Assembly: GCF_038452265.1 (NCBI RefSeq)
Contig: NZ_CP151842.1
Span: 434,001 to 498,000 of the forward strand
Length of the DNA: 64,000 nucleotides
Direction of reading: 5' to 3'
From: Vibrio diazotrophicus
GTDB taxonomy: Bacteria; Pseudomonadota; Gammaproteobacteria; Enterobacterales; Vibrionaceae
The notes under the pieces are model-generated. The model did not search any database, was not told where the DNA came from, and was given only the letters and a program-made list of their open reading frames with translations. Below, in pieces: positions 24,729 to 34,020 of this stretch (positions are counted from its first letter, which is position 1; the number at the start of each line of letters is the position of its first letter). Made by a program: the position numbers and the translations under genes.

Positions 24729-25946
24729 CTATTTAGAAAGTAACGAAATCGCCTCAATCCGTCTTTTCTCTAATTCATCGCGAATCGCTTTGCCCTGAAA
24801 GCCATCGGCAATAATATCCCTCACATCGATACTGAGTGCGGCTTGATAGGCAGCGTCAAATATTGCTTTTTGAGGGTAAGGATTCTCTTCACAGCCTAAA
24901 CGACCTGAATGGTCAGCCTGACAACAAAGTAACACTTCTTCTAAACGCTCTGGCTTTCGCCATACGTCGAGTTTATTGAGAATTTTGAGTTTGGTACTGG
25001 CTTTCAGCTCTGCCGCTCTGTGGACGTTTGAGTGCTGCTCACAAACCAATAGCGCCAGTTCTTTAAATTCATTCGGCACGCGTACTCGTTCGCAAAGTTT
25101 CTTGATGATTTTAATGCCTGTATGGCAATGCATTTTATGGCTTGGCCATTCAGACTCAGGTGTTACACCTTTCCCTAAATCATGCACTTGCGCGGCAAAT
25201 CGCACTGTCAGAGACGAAGAGAGCTGAGCAGCTTGCTTCGCTACCATAAGTGTATGAATACCTGTATCAATTTCTGGATGCCACTTTTCCGGTTGAGGAA
25301 CACCAAACAGACGATCGAATTCAGGAAGTACTACCTTTAACGCGCCACAATCTCTCAGTACAGACAGAAATACTTCAGGATTCTTAGTCGAAAGGGATTT
25401 ATGCCACTCCTGCCATACACGTTCCGCGGTTAAATGCTCAAGCTCGCCACTACTCGCGATTTGAGCCATAAGAGCCATGGTTTCTTCTGCAACCCTAAAG
25501 CCAAGATGAGAAAGTTTTGCTGCGAAGCGGGCTAAGCGTAGAACACGAAGAGGATCTTCAATAAAGGCGTCGGATACATGGCGTAGAATGCGATCATTAA
25601 GATCACGCTGTCCGCCATAAGGATCGATAAGTGTGCCATCTTCAGCTTGTGCCATCGCATTAATCGTGAGATCGCGTCTGATCAGATCTTCTTCCAACGT
25701 AACATCTGGTGCAAAGTGACATTCGAAGCCTGTGTAGCCGGCACCTGATTTTCGCTCGGTACGGGCAAGCGCATATTCTTGCTTGGTTTTAGGGTGCAAG
25801 AAGACAGGAAAGTCTTTGCCAACGGCGGTAAAGCCTTGGCTTAGCATTTCATCAGGGCTACTTCCCACCACAACCCAGTCCTTATCGTAAACAGGGATGT
25901 CGAGTAGTTTGTCGCGAACGGCGCCGCCAACTAGGTAAACTTGCAC
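24729..25946 (-). CDS. cca: Multifunctional CCA-adding enzyme
   Basis: Class II tRNA nucleotidyltransferase that adds or repairs the 3' CCA of tRNAs. The N-terminal head has LVGGAVRDKLL (4-14) and the catalytic DKDWVVVG aspartates, followed by RRDLTINAMA and the template motif in EDPLRVLRLARFAAK. The C-terminal HD domain (VHDLGKG) gives the phosphodiesterase/phosphatase activity known for the E. coli enzyme. Length is 405 residues, as expected. It is divergent from gspA. Confidence 0.97.
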   Translation of the reverse strand: MQVYLVGGAVRDKLLDIPVYDKDWVVVGSSPDEMLSQGFTAVGKDFPVFLHPKTKQEYALARTERKSGAGYTGFECHFAPDVTLEEDLIRRDLTINAMAQAEDGTLIDPYGGQRDLNDRILRHVSDAFIEDPLRVLRLARFAAKLSHLGFRVAEETMALMAQIASSGELEHLTAERVWQEWHKSLSTKNPEVFLSVLRDCGALKVVLPEFDRLFGVPQPEKWHPEIDTGIHTLMVAKQAAQLSSSLTVRFAAQVHDLGKGVTPESEWPSHKMHCHTGIKIIKKLCERVRVPNEFKELALLVCEQHSNVHRAAELKASTKLKILNKLDVWRKPERLEEVLLCCQADHSGRLGCEENPYPQKAIFDAAYQAALSIDVRDIIADGFQGKAIRDELEKRRIEAISLLSK

Positions 25947-26034
25947 TAAACCGCCTCAAAAATCATTAATGTCATTGGATAATCATCAGTGGCAATGATA
26001 CTTTGCGCTTAATCACTTTGATAGAGGCAGGAGT

Positions 26035-27660
26035 ATGTATCAACAATTTTTCGGTTTAGCTGAGTTACCTTTCTCAATTGTGCCGAATTCTCGCTATTTG
26101 TATTTAAGTCAACGTCACCAAGAGGCTATTTCCCATCTGCAAGAAGGATTGGGTGACGGTGGTGGTTTTGCCATGTTGACTGGCGAGGTTGGTACGGGGA
26201 AAACGACCGTAGCGAAAGCGATTCTGGATAATTTGCCTGCCAATACTCAAGCTGGATTTATTCTTAATCCAACCTTTTCAGAACAAGAGCTACTGGAAGC
26301 CATTTGTGATGAATTTTCCGTTAGTTTCGGGAAAAAAGCGACGCTCAAAAAACTCAGTCAGGCTCTTAACCAATTTCTTTTGGAAAAGCACGCCGACGGT
26401 ATTCAGGTCCTGCTGATTATCGATGAAGCACAGCACCTTGCACCTGATGTGTTAGAACAACTAAGACTGCTGACCAATCTAGAAACAGACAGCCGAAAGC
26501 TGTTGAAGGTTTTACTCATAGGTCAGCCTGAACTGCAACAGAAACTTCAATTGCCTCAGCTTCGCCAACTAGCACAGCGAATTACTGGTCGATATCATCT
26601 GCTACCTCTCGATGAAGTCGAAACGGCTCATTACATACGTTTTCGCCTGCAGCAAGCGGGTGGCGATGGGAATTTGTTCTCTAACAAATGCGCCAAGTGG
26701 ATTGCTCGTGAAACCCACGGAATTCCGCGGCTGATTAATTTAGTCTGTGACAACAGCTTGAAAGGTGCATTTAAAGCTGGTGAAAAAGAACTCGGTTTAG
26801 AGCGAGTAAAATGGGCTTGCCAGCAAGTGATGAGCTTTCAATCAACGGTCTACCAGCGCTCGGATGCAAAACCTTCTTCTCCGCGTTTCCCTTTCGTTGC
26901 TGTGACGTGCAGTTTAATCGGCCTTTCTTTAGCTGCCGCAAGTGCGTATTGGCTTTCACCTATCATCAATGAGCAGGTGGCTCATCATTGGCCTCTGCCA
27001 GAAGCAAAACCAGCGCTGCAAGAAACGGTATTTCCAAAACAGGTGGAAGACTCTCTCATTCAAGCAGAGAATTTAAGTATCGCCTTGCGTGCTCTTTATG
27101 CGGTATGGGGATATAAGGCATCAGTAACAGATACCTTTTGTCAGTCGGATAGCTCATCGCTTTTGCAATGCATGCCAAGTCTAGGTGACTGGCAGACTCT
27201 CTCTCAGCTAAATATGCCGGTGGTACTAACGCTTGAGGTTAATAACAAACCGAGTTATGCGGTGTTGTATCGCTTAAATGGAGATGAGCTAGAACTTCTG
27301 GTGAATGACGAGCATATACGTATTGATAAGCAGTGGATATCGCCGTTGTGGAATGGTGAGTTTCATCTAACTTGGCAAGCCAGTTTTAAACAAACCTTAA
27401 AGAGCGGAATGAAAGGGCAGGAAATAGCTCTTCTTGACCGCAAGTTATCGCAAATTCTGGGCGAGCCTGAACGGGAAACACAAGTGTTTGATCACGAAGT
27501 AAAGCGTAAGGTTTCCTTATTCCAGCGTTGGCAGAATATGTATGTGGATGGCATCGCGGGGGAGCAAACTCTGCGTCGTCTAGAGCTACTTACTCAGCAA
27601 GATGCACCTAAGCTGGACGCTCCTAAACTCGGTTCGTTACACTTGGTAGGAGGTGCGTAA
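26035..27660 (+). CDS. gspA: GspA/ExeA-like ATPase for type II secretin assembly
   Basis: A 541-residue inner membrane AAA-type ATPase. Walker A GEVGTGKTT is at 50-58 and Walker B LLIIDEAQ around 126-133. A transmembrane helix lies at about 285-307, then a periplasmic part with a degenerate C39-peptidase-like region (NMPVVLTLEVNN..YAVLYR) and a C-terminal peptidoglycan-binding domain (about 460-520, QRWQNMYVDGIAGEQTLRRLE). ExeA of Aeromonas with ExeB remodels or binds peptidoglycan so the secretin multimer can assemble. It overlaps gspB by one base. It is not next to a gsp/eps operon here. Confidence 0.92.
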   Translation: MYQQFFGLAELPFSIVPNSRYLYLSQRHQEAISHLQEGLGDGGGFAMLTGEVGTGKTTVAKAILDNLPANTQAGFILNPTFSEQELLEAICDEFSVSFGKKATLKKLSQALNQFLLEKHADGIQVLLIIDEAQHLAPDVLEQLRLLTNLETDSRKLLKVLLIGQPELQQKLQLPQLRQLAQRITGRYHLLPLDEVETAHYIRFRLQQAGGDGNLFSNKCAKWIARETHGIPRLINLVCDNSLKGAFKAGEKELGLERVKWACQQVMSFQSTVYQRSDAKPSSPRFPFVAVTCSLIGLSLAAASAYWLSPIINEQVAHHWPLPEAKPALQETVFPKQVEDSLIQAENLSIALRALYAVWGYKASVTDTFCQSDSSSLLQCMPSLGDWQTLSQLNMPVVLTLEVNNKPSYAVLYRLNGDELELLVNDEHIRIDKQWISPLWNGEFHLTWQASFKQTLKSGMKGQEIALLDRKLSQILGEPERETQVFDHEVKRKVSLFQRWQNMYVDGIAGEQTLRRLELLTQQDAPKLDAPKLGSLHLVGGA

Positions 27661-28445
27661 TGTCGCAAGTAATGAATGCGCTAAAATCGTCACACCAAGG
27701 TTATCAGTCTAATAGTATGACTCATGGGTATAGCTCTGCGACTATCTCAGCTGAGAAGCCCCAGCTTTTCCGCTGGTATCACAGCTTATTATTGATTGTA
27801 CCGAGTGCAGTAACTGTATCGCTGCTGAGCTATCAAAGTTATCAACTTCAGCAACAGAATATCAGGCAAGTAATGAACCAGCCTGCGTTAGTGGAACAAA
27901 TTCCAGCACCTGCTGAGTTTCTGCCTTATCCTGAGTTTACTGAGCTAAAAAGTACCTATCTGATTCCTGCTCAAACTGAACCGGTTTTAGCTGAAACGGA
28001 AGACTCACCATCATTCGATATTAAGCAAACCAATGAAACGACAGCCGATAAAACATCAGAGCCCTCAACCTCAGTGCAGAAAGAGAATGCCCCGTTAAAT
28101 CTCGAACAACTGGATCTGAGTGGCTTATCTCCTGCGCTTGCGATGAGGGTAGAGTCTGCAATAAAAAGCAGTGGCACAGCTTCAAAAAGCAGTCACTCAA
28201 GAGCGATATCCTTGGTGCAAAATGCTGATAAATACTCAGGTCATCTACCCGAGATGGATTTTCAGACCCACGTTTATGCTAGCTCTGAAAGTAAACGCTG
28301 GATAAAAATGAATGGTGTGGAATATCACGAAGGGGATATGTTGTCAGATGGTGTGATGTTGGTAGAAATTAACCCTCAAACAACACTGGTGCAGTTCGAG
28401 CAACAGTTGATAGAAATTCCTGCGCTCTACCACTGGCAAGGATAG
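27660..28445 (+). CDS. gspB: GspB/ExeB-like type II secretion assembly protein
   Basis: A 261-residue partner of GspA. A short cytoplasmic N-terminus precedes a single transmembrane helix (about 42-58), a variable threonine-, glutamate- and serine-rich linker, and a C-terminal GspB domain. The last about 60 residues (YASSESKRWIKMNGVEYHEGD followed by VQFEQQLIEIPALYHWQG) resemble the GspB/PulB domain that contacts the secretin and shares similarity with inner membrane GspC homology regions. Its start codon shares a base with the gspA stop. Confidence 0.88.
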   Translation: MSQVMNALKSSHQGYQSNSMTHGYSSATISAEKPQLFRWYHSLLLIVPSAVTVSLLSYQSYQLQQQNIRQVMNQPALVEQIPAPAEFLPYPEFTELKSTYLIPAQTEPVLAETEDSPSFDIKQTNETTADKTSEPSTSVQKENAPLNLEQLDLSGLSPALAMRVESAIKSSGTASKSSHSRAISLVQNADKYSGHLPEMDFQTHVYASSESKRWIKMNGVEYHEGDMLSDGVMLVEINPQTTLVQFEQQLIEIPALYHWQG

Positions 28446-28483
28446 TTTTACTGCCTCTCAGTCAGCACTGGTCAGCGTAAACA

Positions 28484-28511
28484 AAAAAGGTCACTAGCGA
28501 GTGACCTTTTT
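28484..28511. terminator. Bidirectional terminator between gspB and ygiM
   Basis: Perfect 12-bp stem AAAAAGGTCACT / AGTGACCTTTTT with loop AGCG, with A and T tracts suited to both convergent genes. Confidence 0.93.
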
Positions 28512-28525
28512 CAATTTGAGAGCGT

Positions 28526-29134
28526 TTATGCCCAACCTGCAGGGTTGCGCTTACGTCGTGGAATAATGTGCGGAAGAATGAGACCCAGCAGTAAACCGAT
28601 ACCTGCAACACCACCACCATAAGTGAAGTATTTCAGTAGTAAGTCTTCTTTCTGTGTATCCAGTTTTGCACGTAATTCACGAATCTCAGTTTGAGACGCT
28701 GTTAGCTGCTTGCTGATTTCACCGTAGTTTTGTTCCAATTGTGCAATTTGTTGGTTGCGAACATCCAAAGATTCAACCAAACCAGCTTTTTCAGAATCTG
28801 CACTTTGGCGTGCATTCGCTAGTTGTGATTTTACCTGAGCCAACTCTTTTTCAAGTTGTGGTAAACGCACTGCCATACTGATATCGCGAGTCACAAAACG
28901 GCTCTCCACCCAACCCCTTCTACCGCGAGAGTCTACAACTTCGCTATAGTCGGATTCTTTATTGGTTGAAACTAGCTGAACTTTCTCACCTGCGTCAATG
29001 CTGCCGATAATACGATATTGGTTGCTTGGACCAGAATGCATATAAGTAAACAGCTTATCGGCGATGTAACGGTCTTGTGCAAACGCTGGGCTTGCTAACA
29101 TGGAAAATAACACCATGCAGATAAGTTTTTTCAC
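28526..29134 (-). CDS. YgiM-like SH3-domain membrane protein (TIGR04211 family)
   Basis: Predicted secreted and membrane-anchored protein of about 202 residues. I choose a GTG start at 29134 because AGGGA lies at proper spacing before it and the product then begins with a clean signal peptide (KKLICMVLFSMLASPAFA). A bacterial SH3 domain follows (about 20-85), then a coiled coil rich in Q, L and K (about 90-165), and a C-terminal transmembrane helix with a basic RRKRNP tail. E. coli ygiM likewise neighbours cca. Function is not established; the SH3 domain suggests cell wall binding. Confidence 0.88.
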   Translation of the reverse strand: MKKLICMVLFSMLASPAFAQDRYIADKLFTYMHSGPSNQYRIIGSIDAGEKVQLVSTNKESDYSEVVDSRGRRGWVESRFVTRDISMAVRLPQLEKELAQVKSQLANARQSADSEKAGLVESLDVRNQQIAQLEQNYGEISKQLTASQTEIRELRAKLDTQKEDLLLKYFTYGGGVAGIGLLLGLILPHIIPRRKRNPAGWA

Positions 29135-29214
29135 GGTAAATCCCTTAGTTATAAAATGTAGCTTTACACTCATGTGGCAAATAGTAAAAAGTTTCTTATT
29201 CGCGTGCAACAAAG

Positions 29215-29235
29215 AAGGGAGGCAAAGCCTCCCTT
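29215..29235 (-). terminator. Probable terminator after pit
   Basis: A 9-bp perfect GC-rich stem AAGGGAGGC / GCCTCCCTT with a three-base loop, 56 bases after the phosphate transporter stop on the minus strand. The following minus-strand sequence is only moderately T-rich (CTTTGTTG). Confidence 0.6.
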
Positions 29236-29290
29236 TATGTGCGTTTGAGTCAATAATGACATCACCTTAACAAAGCGCTGACTTAATAAA

Positions 29291-30550
29291 TTAAGCGAAA
29301 ACGCCTTGAATAGCGTAGAAGAACACAACAGCCAATAAAGCACCAGCTGGCAGCGTTACAATCCAAGAAGCTACGATGTTACGTACAACACCTAGGTTAA
29401 GTGCTGCGATACCGCGCGCAAAACCTACACCCAGAACCGCACCAACAAGTGTCTGAGTCGTTGAAATCGGCAGACCAGTACCAGACGCTAATACTACTGT
29501 AGACGCTGTTGCAAGCTGAGCTGCGAAACCACGGCTAGGTGTTAGTTCTGTAATACCTGTACCAACGGTTGCCATTACTTTGTGACCCATAGTAGCAAGA
29601 CCAACAACAATACCGAAACCACCTAGAGGCAGAATCCACCAAGCGATAGTGCTTTTCGCTGCAACTTCACCCATGTGCTCAATAGTAGAAACAACCGCAG
29701 ACAGTGGGCCGATCGCGTTCGCAACGTCGTTTGAGCCGTGAGCAAATGCCATTGCACAAGCTGTGATTACCATCAAGACGCTGAAGATACTCTCTACGCC
29801 AGAAAAACTGTGGTCGTCTTCGCGGTTTGCAAATTTCTTCTGAATGTACAGGTAGCCACCAACCATCACTACCGCTGATACGCCAGCAGACCATAGCCAA
29901 GCTTCTGTGCTTGAAAGGTGTAAACCAACGTGTTTAAGACCTTTTTTGATCGTTACAAGTGCAATTACCATCGTTGTGATGAACATGTACACAGGAACAA
30001 AGCGCTTAGCATTGAGAAGCGGCTTTTCTGTATCGAAAATCAGTCGTTGTGCACTGATGAATATGAAATATGCAAAGATACCGGAAATTAGAGGGGTAAC
30101 AATCCAGCTACCAACAATACCTTTCACTGAACCCCAGTCCACCGCTTCTGTACCGAAAGATACACACGCGAAACCGATGATTGCACCGATGATTGAGTGA
30201 GTGGTTGATACTGGCCAGCCCATATAAGAAGCAAGCAGCAACCAAGTGCCCGCAGCTAACAGAGCTGACATCATGCCGTAAATAAGAACGTCAGGATGAC
30301 TAGCAAATAGCGATGTATCAATCACGCCTTTGCGGATTGTGTCAGTTACTTCACCACCGGCTAAGTAAGCACCTGCAAATTCGAACACCATCGCGATAAG
30401 AATCGCTTGTTTAACGGTTAGAGCTTTAGAACCAACTGATGTTCCCATTGCGTTCGCAACGTCGTTTGCACCAATACCGATAGCCATTAAGAAACCAAAA
30501 ATGGCAGCAACAATAATCAGGACAGTGCCGTAGTTAGCAATGATATCCAT
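29291..30550 (-). CDS. PiT-family inorganic phosphate transporter
   Basis: Low-affinity phosphate permease of 419 residues with about ten or more transmembrane helices. Two inverted PiT signature motifs are present: GANDVANAMGTSVGSKAL near residue 27 and GSNDVANAIGPLSAV in the second half, along with STTHSIIGA and STTQTLVGA. It lies downstream of a DUF47 gene on the same strand with 137 bases between them, a pairing widespread in bacteria where the PhoU-like protein tunes the transporter. This is the Pit system and not the Pst ABC importer. Confidence 0.94.
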   Translation of the reverse strand: MDIIANYGTVLIIVAAIFGFLMAIGIGANDVANAMGTSVGSKALTVKQAILIAMVFEFAGAYLAGGEVTDTIRKGVIDTSLFASHPDVLIYGMMSALLAAGTWLLLASYMGWPVSTTHSIIGAIIGFACVSFGTEAVDWGSVKGIVGSWIVTPLISGIFAYFIFISAQRLIFDTEKPLLNAKRFVPVYMFITTMVIALVTIKKGLKHVGLHLSSTEAWLWSAGVSAVVMVGGYLYIQKKFANREDDHSFSGVESIFSVLMVITACAMAFAHGSNDVANAIGPLSAVVSTIEHMGEVAAKSTIAWWILPLGGFGIVVGLATMGHKVMATVGTGITELTPSRGFAAQLATASTVVLASGTGLPISTTQTLVGAVLGVGFARGIAALNLGVVRNIVASWIVTLPAGALLAVVFFYAIQGVFA

Positions 30551-30687
30551 CTTTATACCTAGTTGTTTATAACAAGCGGAACTATTTTTTCGTGTTTTTA
30601 GGCACGAATTTACACCGTTGGCGATAAAAACTTAACGCTTACTTCAGTTGTATAAAATAGCTCTTAGTTATTTGGTTAACTTTAAAT

Positions 30688-31368
30688 TTATGAGCGAGAA
30701 AGCATCACTTCTAGACGTGCACCAACGCGCTGCGCCTGATCAGCGATACCGCCAACCCATTCAAAAATCTTGTATAAGAACATTACGTCAATCGGATTAA
30801 GCGAAGATTCTAGGGTTCTCAGCTTTTGACGTAGACGTATCTGAATGGTGTCAGTATCGTCTTCGATTTCATCCAATTGATTAATCATTTCAGCAACGAG
30901 TGTTACTTCACGGCCTTTGAAACCAGTCTCTAACAATTCGTCTAGCTCGTTGATAACTTTCTGTGCTTGATCCGCTGCATCTAAGCAACGTTTCACATAG
31001 ATAATAAAGTCAGCTTGAAGAGGTTCAGGAATAATAAGCTCACGACCAACAACACGACCAGAAATGTCTTTTGCTAGGTTCGCAAGTTTATCTTGCTGAG
31101 TAAGAAGTTCGAGCATGTCTGTACGGTCTACAGGCATAAACAAACCACGAGGAAGTTTAAGGCGAATTTCGCGCTTTAACACGTCAGCTTCTTTCTCTAA
31201 ATGAGAAATCTGTGCGCGGATCTCAGATGCTTTTTCCCAGTCTCCAGTCGCACAAACTTCAAAGAAAGGCACTAGATAAGAACAGCATTCATTCACACAC
31301 ACTACGTGTCGTTGCAAAGGCTTTATAGGGGACTTTGCAAATAACCCCATAATTGTATTTACTGGCAT
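30688..31368 (-). CDS. DUF47 / TIGR00153 PhoU-like protein
   Basis: Cytoplasmic, mostly helical protein of about 226 residues of the DUF47 family, related to PhoU. The characteristic start MPVNTIMGLFAKSP and the paired PhoU-like helices (LEKEADVLKREIRLKLP and IDQLDEIEDDTDTIQ-type segments) are seen. I choose the second ATG (31368), with AGGTT nine bases upstream; the first ATG (31374) is too close to that site. It is transcribed toward the phosphate transporter and probably regulates its activity, which is inference from pairing. Confidence 0.88.
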   Translation of the reverse strand: MPVNTIMGLFAKSPIKPLQRHVVCVNECCSYLVPFFEVCATGDWEKASEIRAQISHLEKEADVLKREIRLKLPRGLFMPVDRTDMLELLTQQDKLANLAKDISGRVVGRELIIPEPLQADFIIYVKRCLDAADQAQKVINELDELLETGFKGREVTLVAEMINQLDEIEDDTDTIQIRLRQKLRTLESSLNPIDVMFLYKIFEWVGGIADQAQRVGARLEVMLSRS

Positions 31369-31573
31369 GGTCATTCAACCTAATAACTATAACCTTAAAA
31401 AAACATACACCATTGTATGGCTAAATGTTGAGCGATGGCTATAAAGGCGCGCATGTTAACCCATTAACAGTGTCATGAAAACTGTTTTAGATCATCAAAC
31501 GCTCTATATTTCACTCTTGCTCAGCCGCGTTTTAGGCAATATCCTTTCGGTATCTGCTTTGAAAGGGTTAAAT

Positions 31574-33091
31574 ATGGAAACCGAGATAGAACTGAAGTTT
31601 TTTGTGTCACCAGAGTTTTCAGAGATTTTACGTCAAAAGATTTCTGATACAAAAGTACTTCAGCACAGTTGTCGAGAGTTAGGTAATACGTATTTTGATA
31701 CTCCTGATAACTGGTTACGTCAACACGATATTGGGTTAAGAATCCGACGTTTCGATGATGTGTATGTCCAAACAGTCAAGACCGCAGGACGCGTCGTTGC
31801 TGGCTTACATCAAAGACCGGAATTCAATGCTGAACATCAGAGCAACGAACCTGAACTATCGCTTCACCCTGCTGATATTTGGCCTCAAGGTAAAGAGGTT
31901 GACGTTCTGCAATCTGAGCTTAGCGCGCTCTTCTCTACTAATTTTACTCGTGAACAATGGTTAATCGGCATGCCGGACGGTAGTCAGGTTGAAGTCGCTT
32001 TTGACCAAGGTTTAGTGGTCGCGGGGGATAAAGAGTATCCAATTTGCGAAGTGGAGTTAGAACTGAAGTCTGGTCAAACCGATGCGTTGTTTACCTTGGC
32101 TCGCCAGTTCTGCGATAACGGTGGTATGCGTCTAGGTAACTTGAGTAAAGCCGCAAGAGGTTATCGTCTGGCCGCCGATTATCAAGGCGATGAAGTTAAA
32201 CCACTAAGTTTAGTGAATACCAGTAATCAAGACACGGTTGAGTATTGTTTGATTAACTCACTGGAACATGCGCTTTCTCATTGGCACTACCATGAGCAAA
32301 TCTATACAGAGCGTGATTCCATCCCTGCATTGCATGAAATCAGCAACAGTATTCGTTTTATTCGCCAGATTTTAAGCATCTACGGCGGCGTCGTTCCTCG
32401 TCGAGCAAGTGCGATTTTGCGTCAGGAACTGAAGTGGTTGGAAGAAGAACTGAGCTGGTTAAAGTCTTATGACTATCTCGATGATCTTCTTGAAGACAAA
32501 GGTTATGCGCTGCGCAAACTGGATGCTCGTAAGTTTTTAATTGCTGAACTGAAAGAGCAGCAAGATAATTTACCTCAACGGGAAGAAAACCTACGTTTGC
32601 TCAACTCTGCTCGTTATACCGGTTTGTTGCTTGATTTGAGCCGCTGGATTCTGACTCGCGGATGGCAGCCGTTTCTCGATGAAAAAGCGCGTGAAAAAAT
32701 GGCGACCAACATCCTTCGATTCTCTGCCAAGCAGTTGGATCGAACTTGGGCTGAACTGATCGAGTCGTTCCCGCCAGAGCATCATTTGAGTAGCCAAGAG
32801 TATATTGATCAACAGTATCGTTTGATGCGAAATCTTTATACCGGAATTGGTTTCGCAAGTTTGTACGATGCTGAAGAACGTAATTCTTTCCGCATGCCTT
32901 GGGCGGATTTGCTACACGGTATCGACGATTTGTTAACCTTAAGAACGTTAGAACCGTTTGTTGAGAAGCTCGAAGGTGAGGAAAAAGAGCAGCTACAACG
33001 TTGGTTGATTCGCCAAGAGAATTCGATTTTACATGCCATGGAGCAGACTCGAATTATAGGCGTAGAAGCTCATCCTTACTGGCGTGACTAG
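31574..33091 (+). CDS. ygiF: Inorganic triphosphatase YgiF (CYTH-CHAD)
   Basis: Enzyme of about 505 residues hydrolysing tripolyphosphate. The N-terminal CYTH domain starts with the ExExK signature (E4, E6, K8 in METEIELKF) and spans about 1-200; the C-terminal CHAD helical domain (about 215-500) is histidine- and charge-rich and in other proteins binds polyphosphate. I reject the first in-frame ATG (31475), since AAGGG precedes the ATG at 31574 and CYTH proteins begin with the signature. Proximity to phosphate transport genes and glnE matches other gammaproteobacteria. Confidence 0.92.
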   Translation: METEIELKFFVSPEFSEILRQKISDTKVLQHSCRELGNTYFDTPDNWLRQHDIGLRIRRFDDVYVQTVKTAGRVVAGLHQRPEFNAEHQSNEPELSLHPADIWPQGKEVDVLQSELSALFSTNFTREQWLIGMPDGSQVEVAFDQGLVVAGDKEYPICEVELELKSGQTDALFTLARQFCDNGGMRLGNLSKAARGYRLAADYQGDEVKPLSLVNTSNQDTVEYCLINSLEHALSHWHYHEQIYTERDSIPALHEISNSIRFIRQILSIYGGVVPRRASAILRQELKWLEEELSWLKSYDYLDDLLEDKGYALRKLDARKFLIAELKEQQDNLPQREENLRLLNSARYTGLLLDLSRWILTRGWQPFLDEKAREKMATNILRFSAKQLDRTWAELIESFPPEHHLSSQEYIDQQYRLMRNLYTGIGFASLYDAEERNSFRMPWADLLHGIDDLLTLRTLEPFVEKLEGEEKEQLQRWLIRQENSILHAMEQTRIIGVEAHPYWRD

Positions 33092-33114
33092 CTAAGACAC
33101 TGAGTTTTGAAATC

Positions 33115-33140
33115 AGGGATACTTGTGAGTATCCCTTTTT
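33115..33140. terminator. Terminator after ygiF
   Basis: Perfect 9-bp stem AGGGATACT / AGTATCCCT with loop TGTG and a five-base T run on the plus strand, between ygiF and the convergent channel gene. Confidence 0.88.
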
Positions 33141-33145
33141 GTTTT

Positions 33146-33922
33146 CTATTTCGTTGGTTTACTTTGTGGCGGATTATCTGGTTTGTTTTCCAGCTCTCCA
33201 ATCCGGCGCAAAATTTCATTTTGCTGCACAACTATCTGATGCAGCATCTGCTGTTCTCTCTGTGCATTTAAGAGCTGTTTTTTATCAGGAGAGGTAAGCA
33301 GTGAGGTGATCAAACCTGAAACCATACCGAAGATCCCCACGCCGCACAGAATCATTGCTGTCGCGATCAAACGTCCTGCCGTAGTGACTGGATAATGGTC
33401 ACCATAACCTACGGTTGAAATGGTCACTAATGCCCACCACAAAGCATCACCACCGGATTGAATATTCGCATGCGGATCTTTGGTTTCGAAAAAGAGCATA
33501 AAGCTTGAACCCAGCGTTATCATCAAAACTAACAGCAATAATATGGACGCTATAGTGGTTTCTCTGCGGTTCGAAAGTAGCTGTTTGGCGATCGCCCTTC
33601 CTGAACGAACAACTAAAATGATTCTTAGAATGTGAAAGATGCGCGCGTAACGCAGAGGCTCGATCATAGGAATACTGGCAAGAAAATCGATCCAGTGTCG
33701 TTTCATAAATTGCACCCGATCTGTCGAACGGATCAAATCTACGCTAAGTTGTAGGATGAAAATACTACATATAAGAAAGTCTAGGCCGATAAACAAATGG
33801 CGCATTTCTGGCTCTATTGGAAAAAATAGTAAGCCTGAGATCACAAATAGAGCTAAGAAAGACAAAATGAGTGATAACAATCCCATAGGTTTCGTTTCAT
33901 CTTTGATACTATCTTTTTTCAT
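33146..33922 (-). CDS. Voltage-gated-type potassium channel
   Basis: Inner membrane ion channel of about 258 residues. The potassium selectivity filter TVGYGD is preceded by a pore helix (GGDALWWALVTIS). Upstream are four hydrophobic helices, one arginine-bearing (RYARIFHILRIILVVRSGRA) like a voltage-sensor S4. The C-terminus forms a short coiled coil (QREQQMLHQIVVQQNEILRRI), likely a tetramerisation segment. The start is uncertain: I use ATG 33922; a GTG at 33964 and an ATG at 34036 are in frame, but the latter would overlap the divergent chemoreceptor. No RCK ligand domain is present. Confidence 0.85.
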   Translation of the reverse strand: MKKDSIKDETKPMGLLSLILSFLALFVISGLLFFPIEPEMRHLFIGLDFLICSIFILQLSVDLIRSTDRVQFMKRHWIDFLASIPMIEPLRYARIFHILRIILVVRSGRAIAKQLLSNRRETTIASILLLLVLMITLGSSFMLFFETKDPHANIQSGGDALWWALVTISTVGYGDHYPVTTAGRLIATAMILCGVGIFGMVSGLITSLLTSPDKKQLLNAQREQQMLHQIVVQQNEILRRIGELENKPDNPPQSKPTK

Positions 33923-34020
33923 ACGAGGCTCGAAATAATTCAAAGTGCGTGAAGATTTTTTCACTGTATTAGTGATTAATAAGTGATTTTCAATATATAA
34001 GACATTGTGGAGGCATGACA

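Noticed and set aside
33951..33975. CRP-like GTGA...TCAC pair upstream of the potassium channel
   Set aside because: The spacer is eight bases, not six, so CRP is unlikely to bind as a symmetric dimer.
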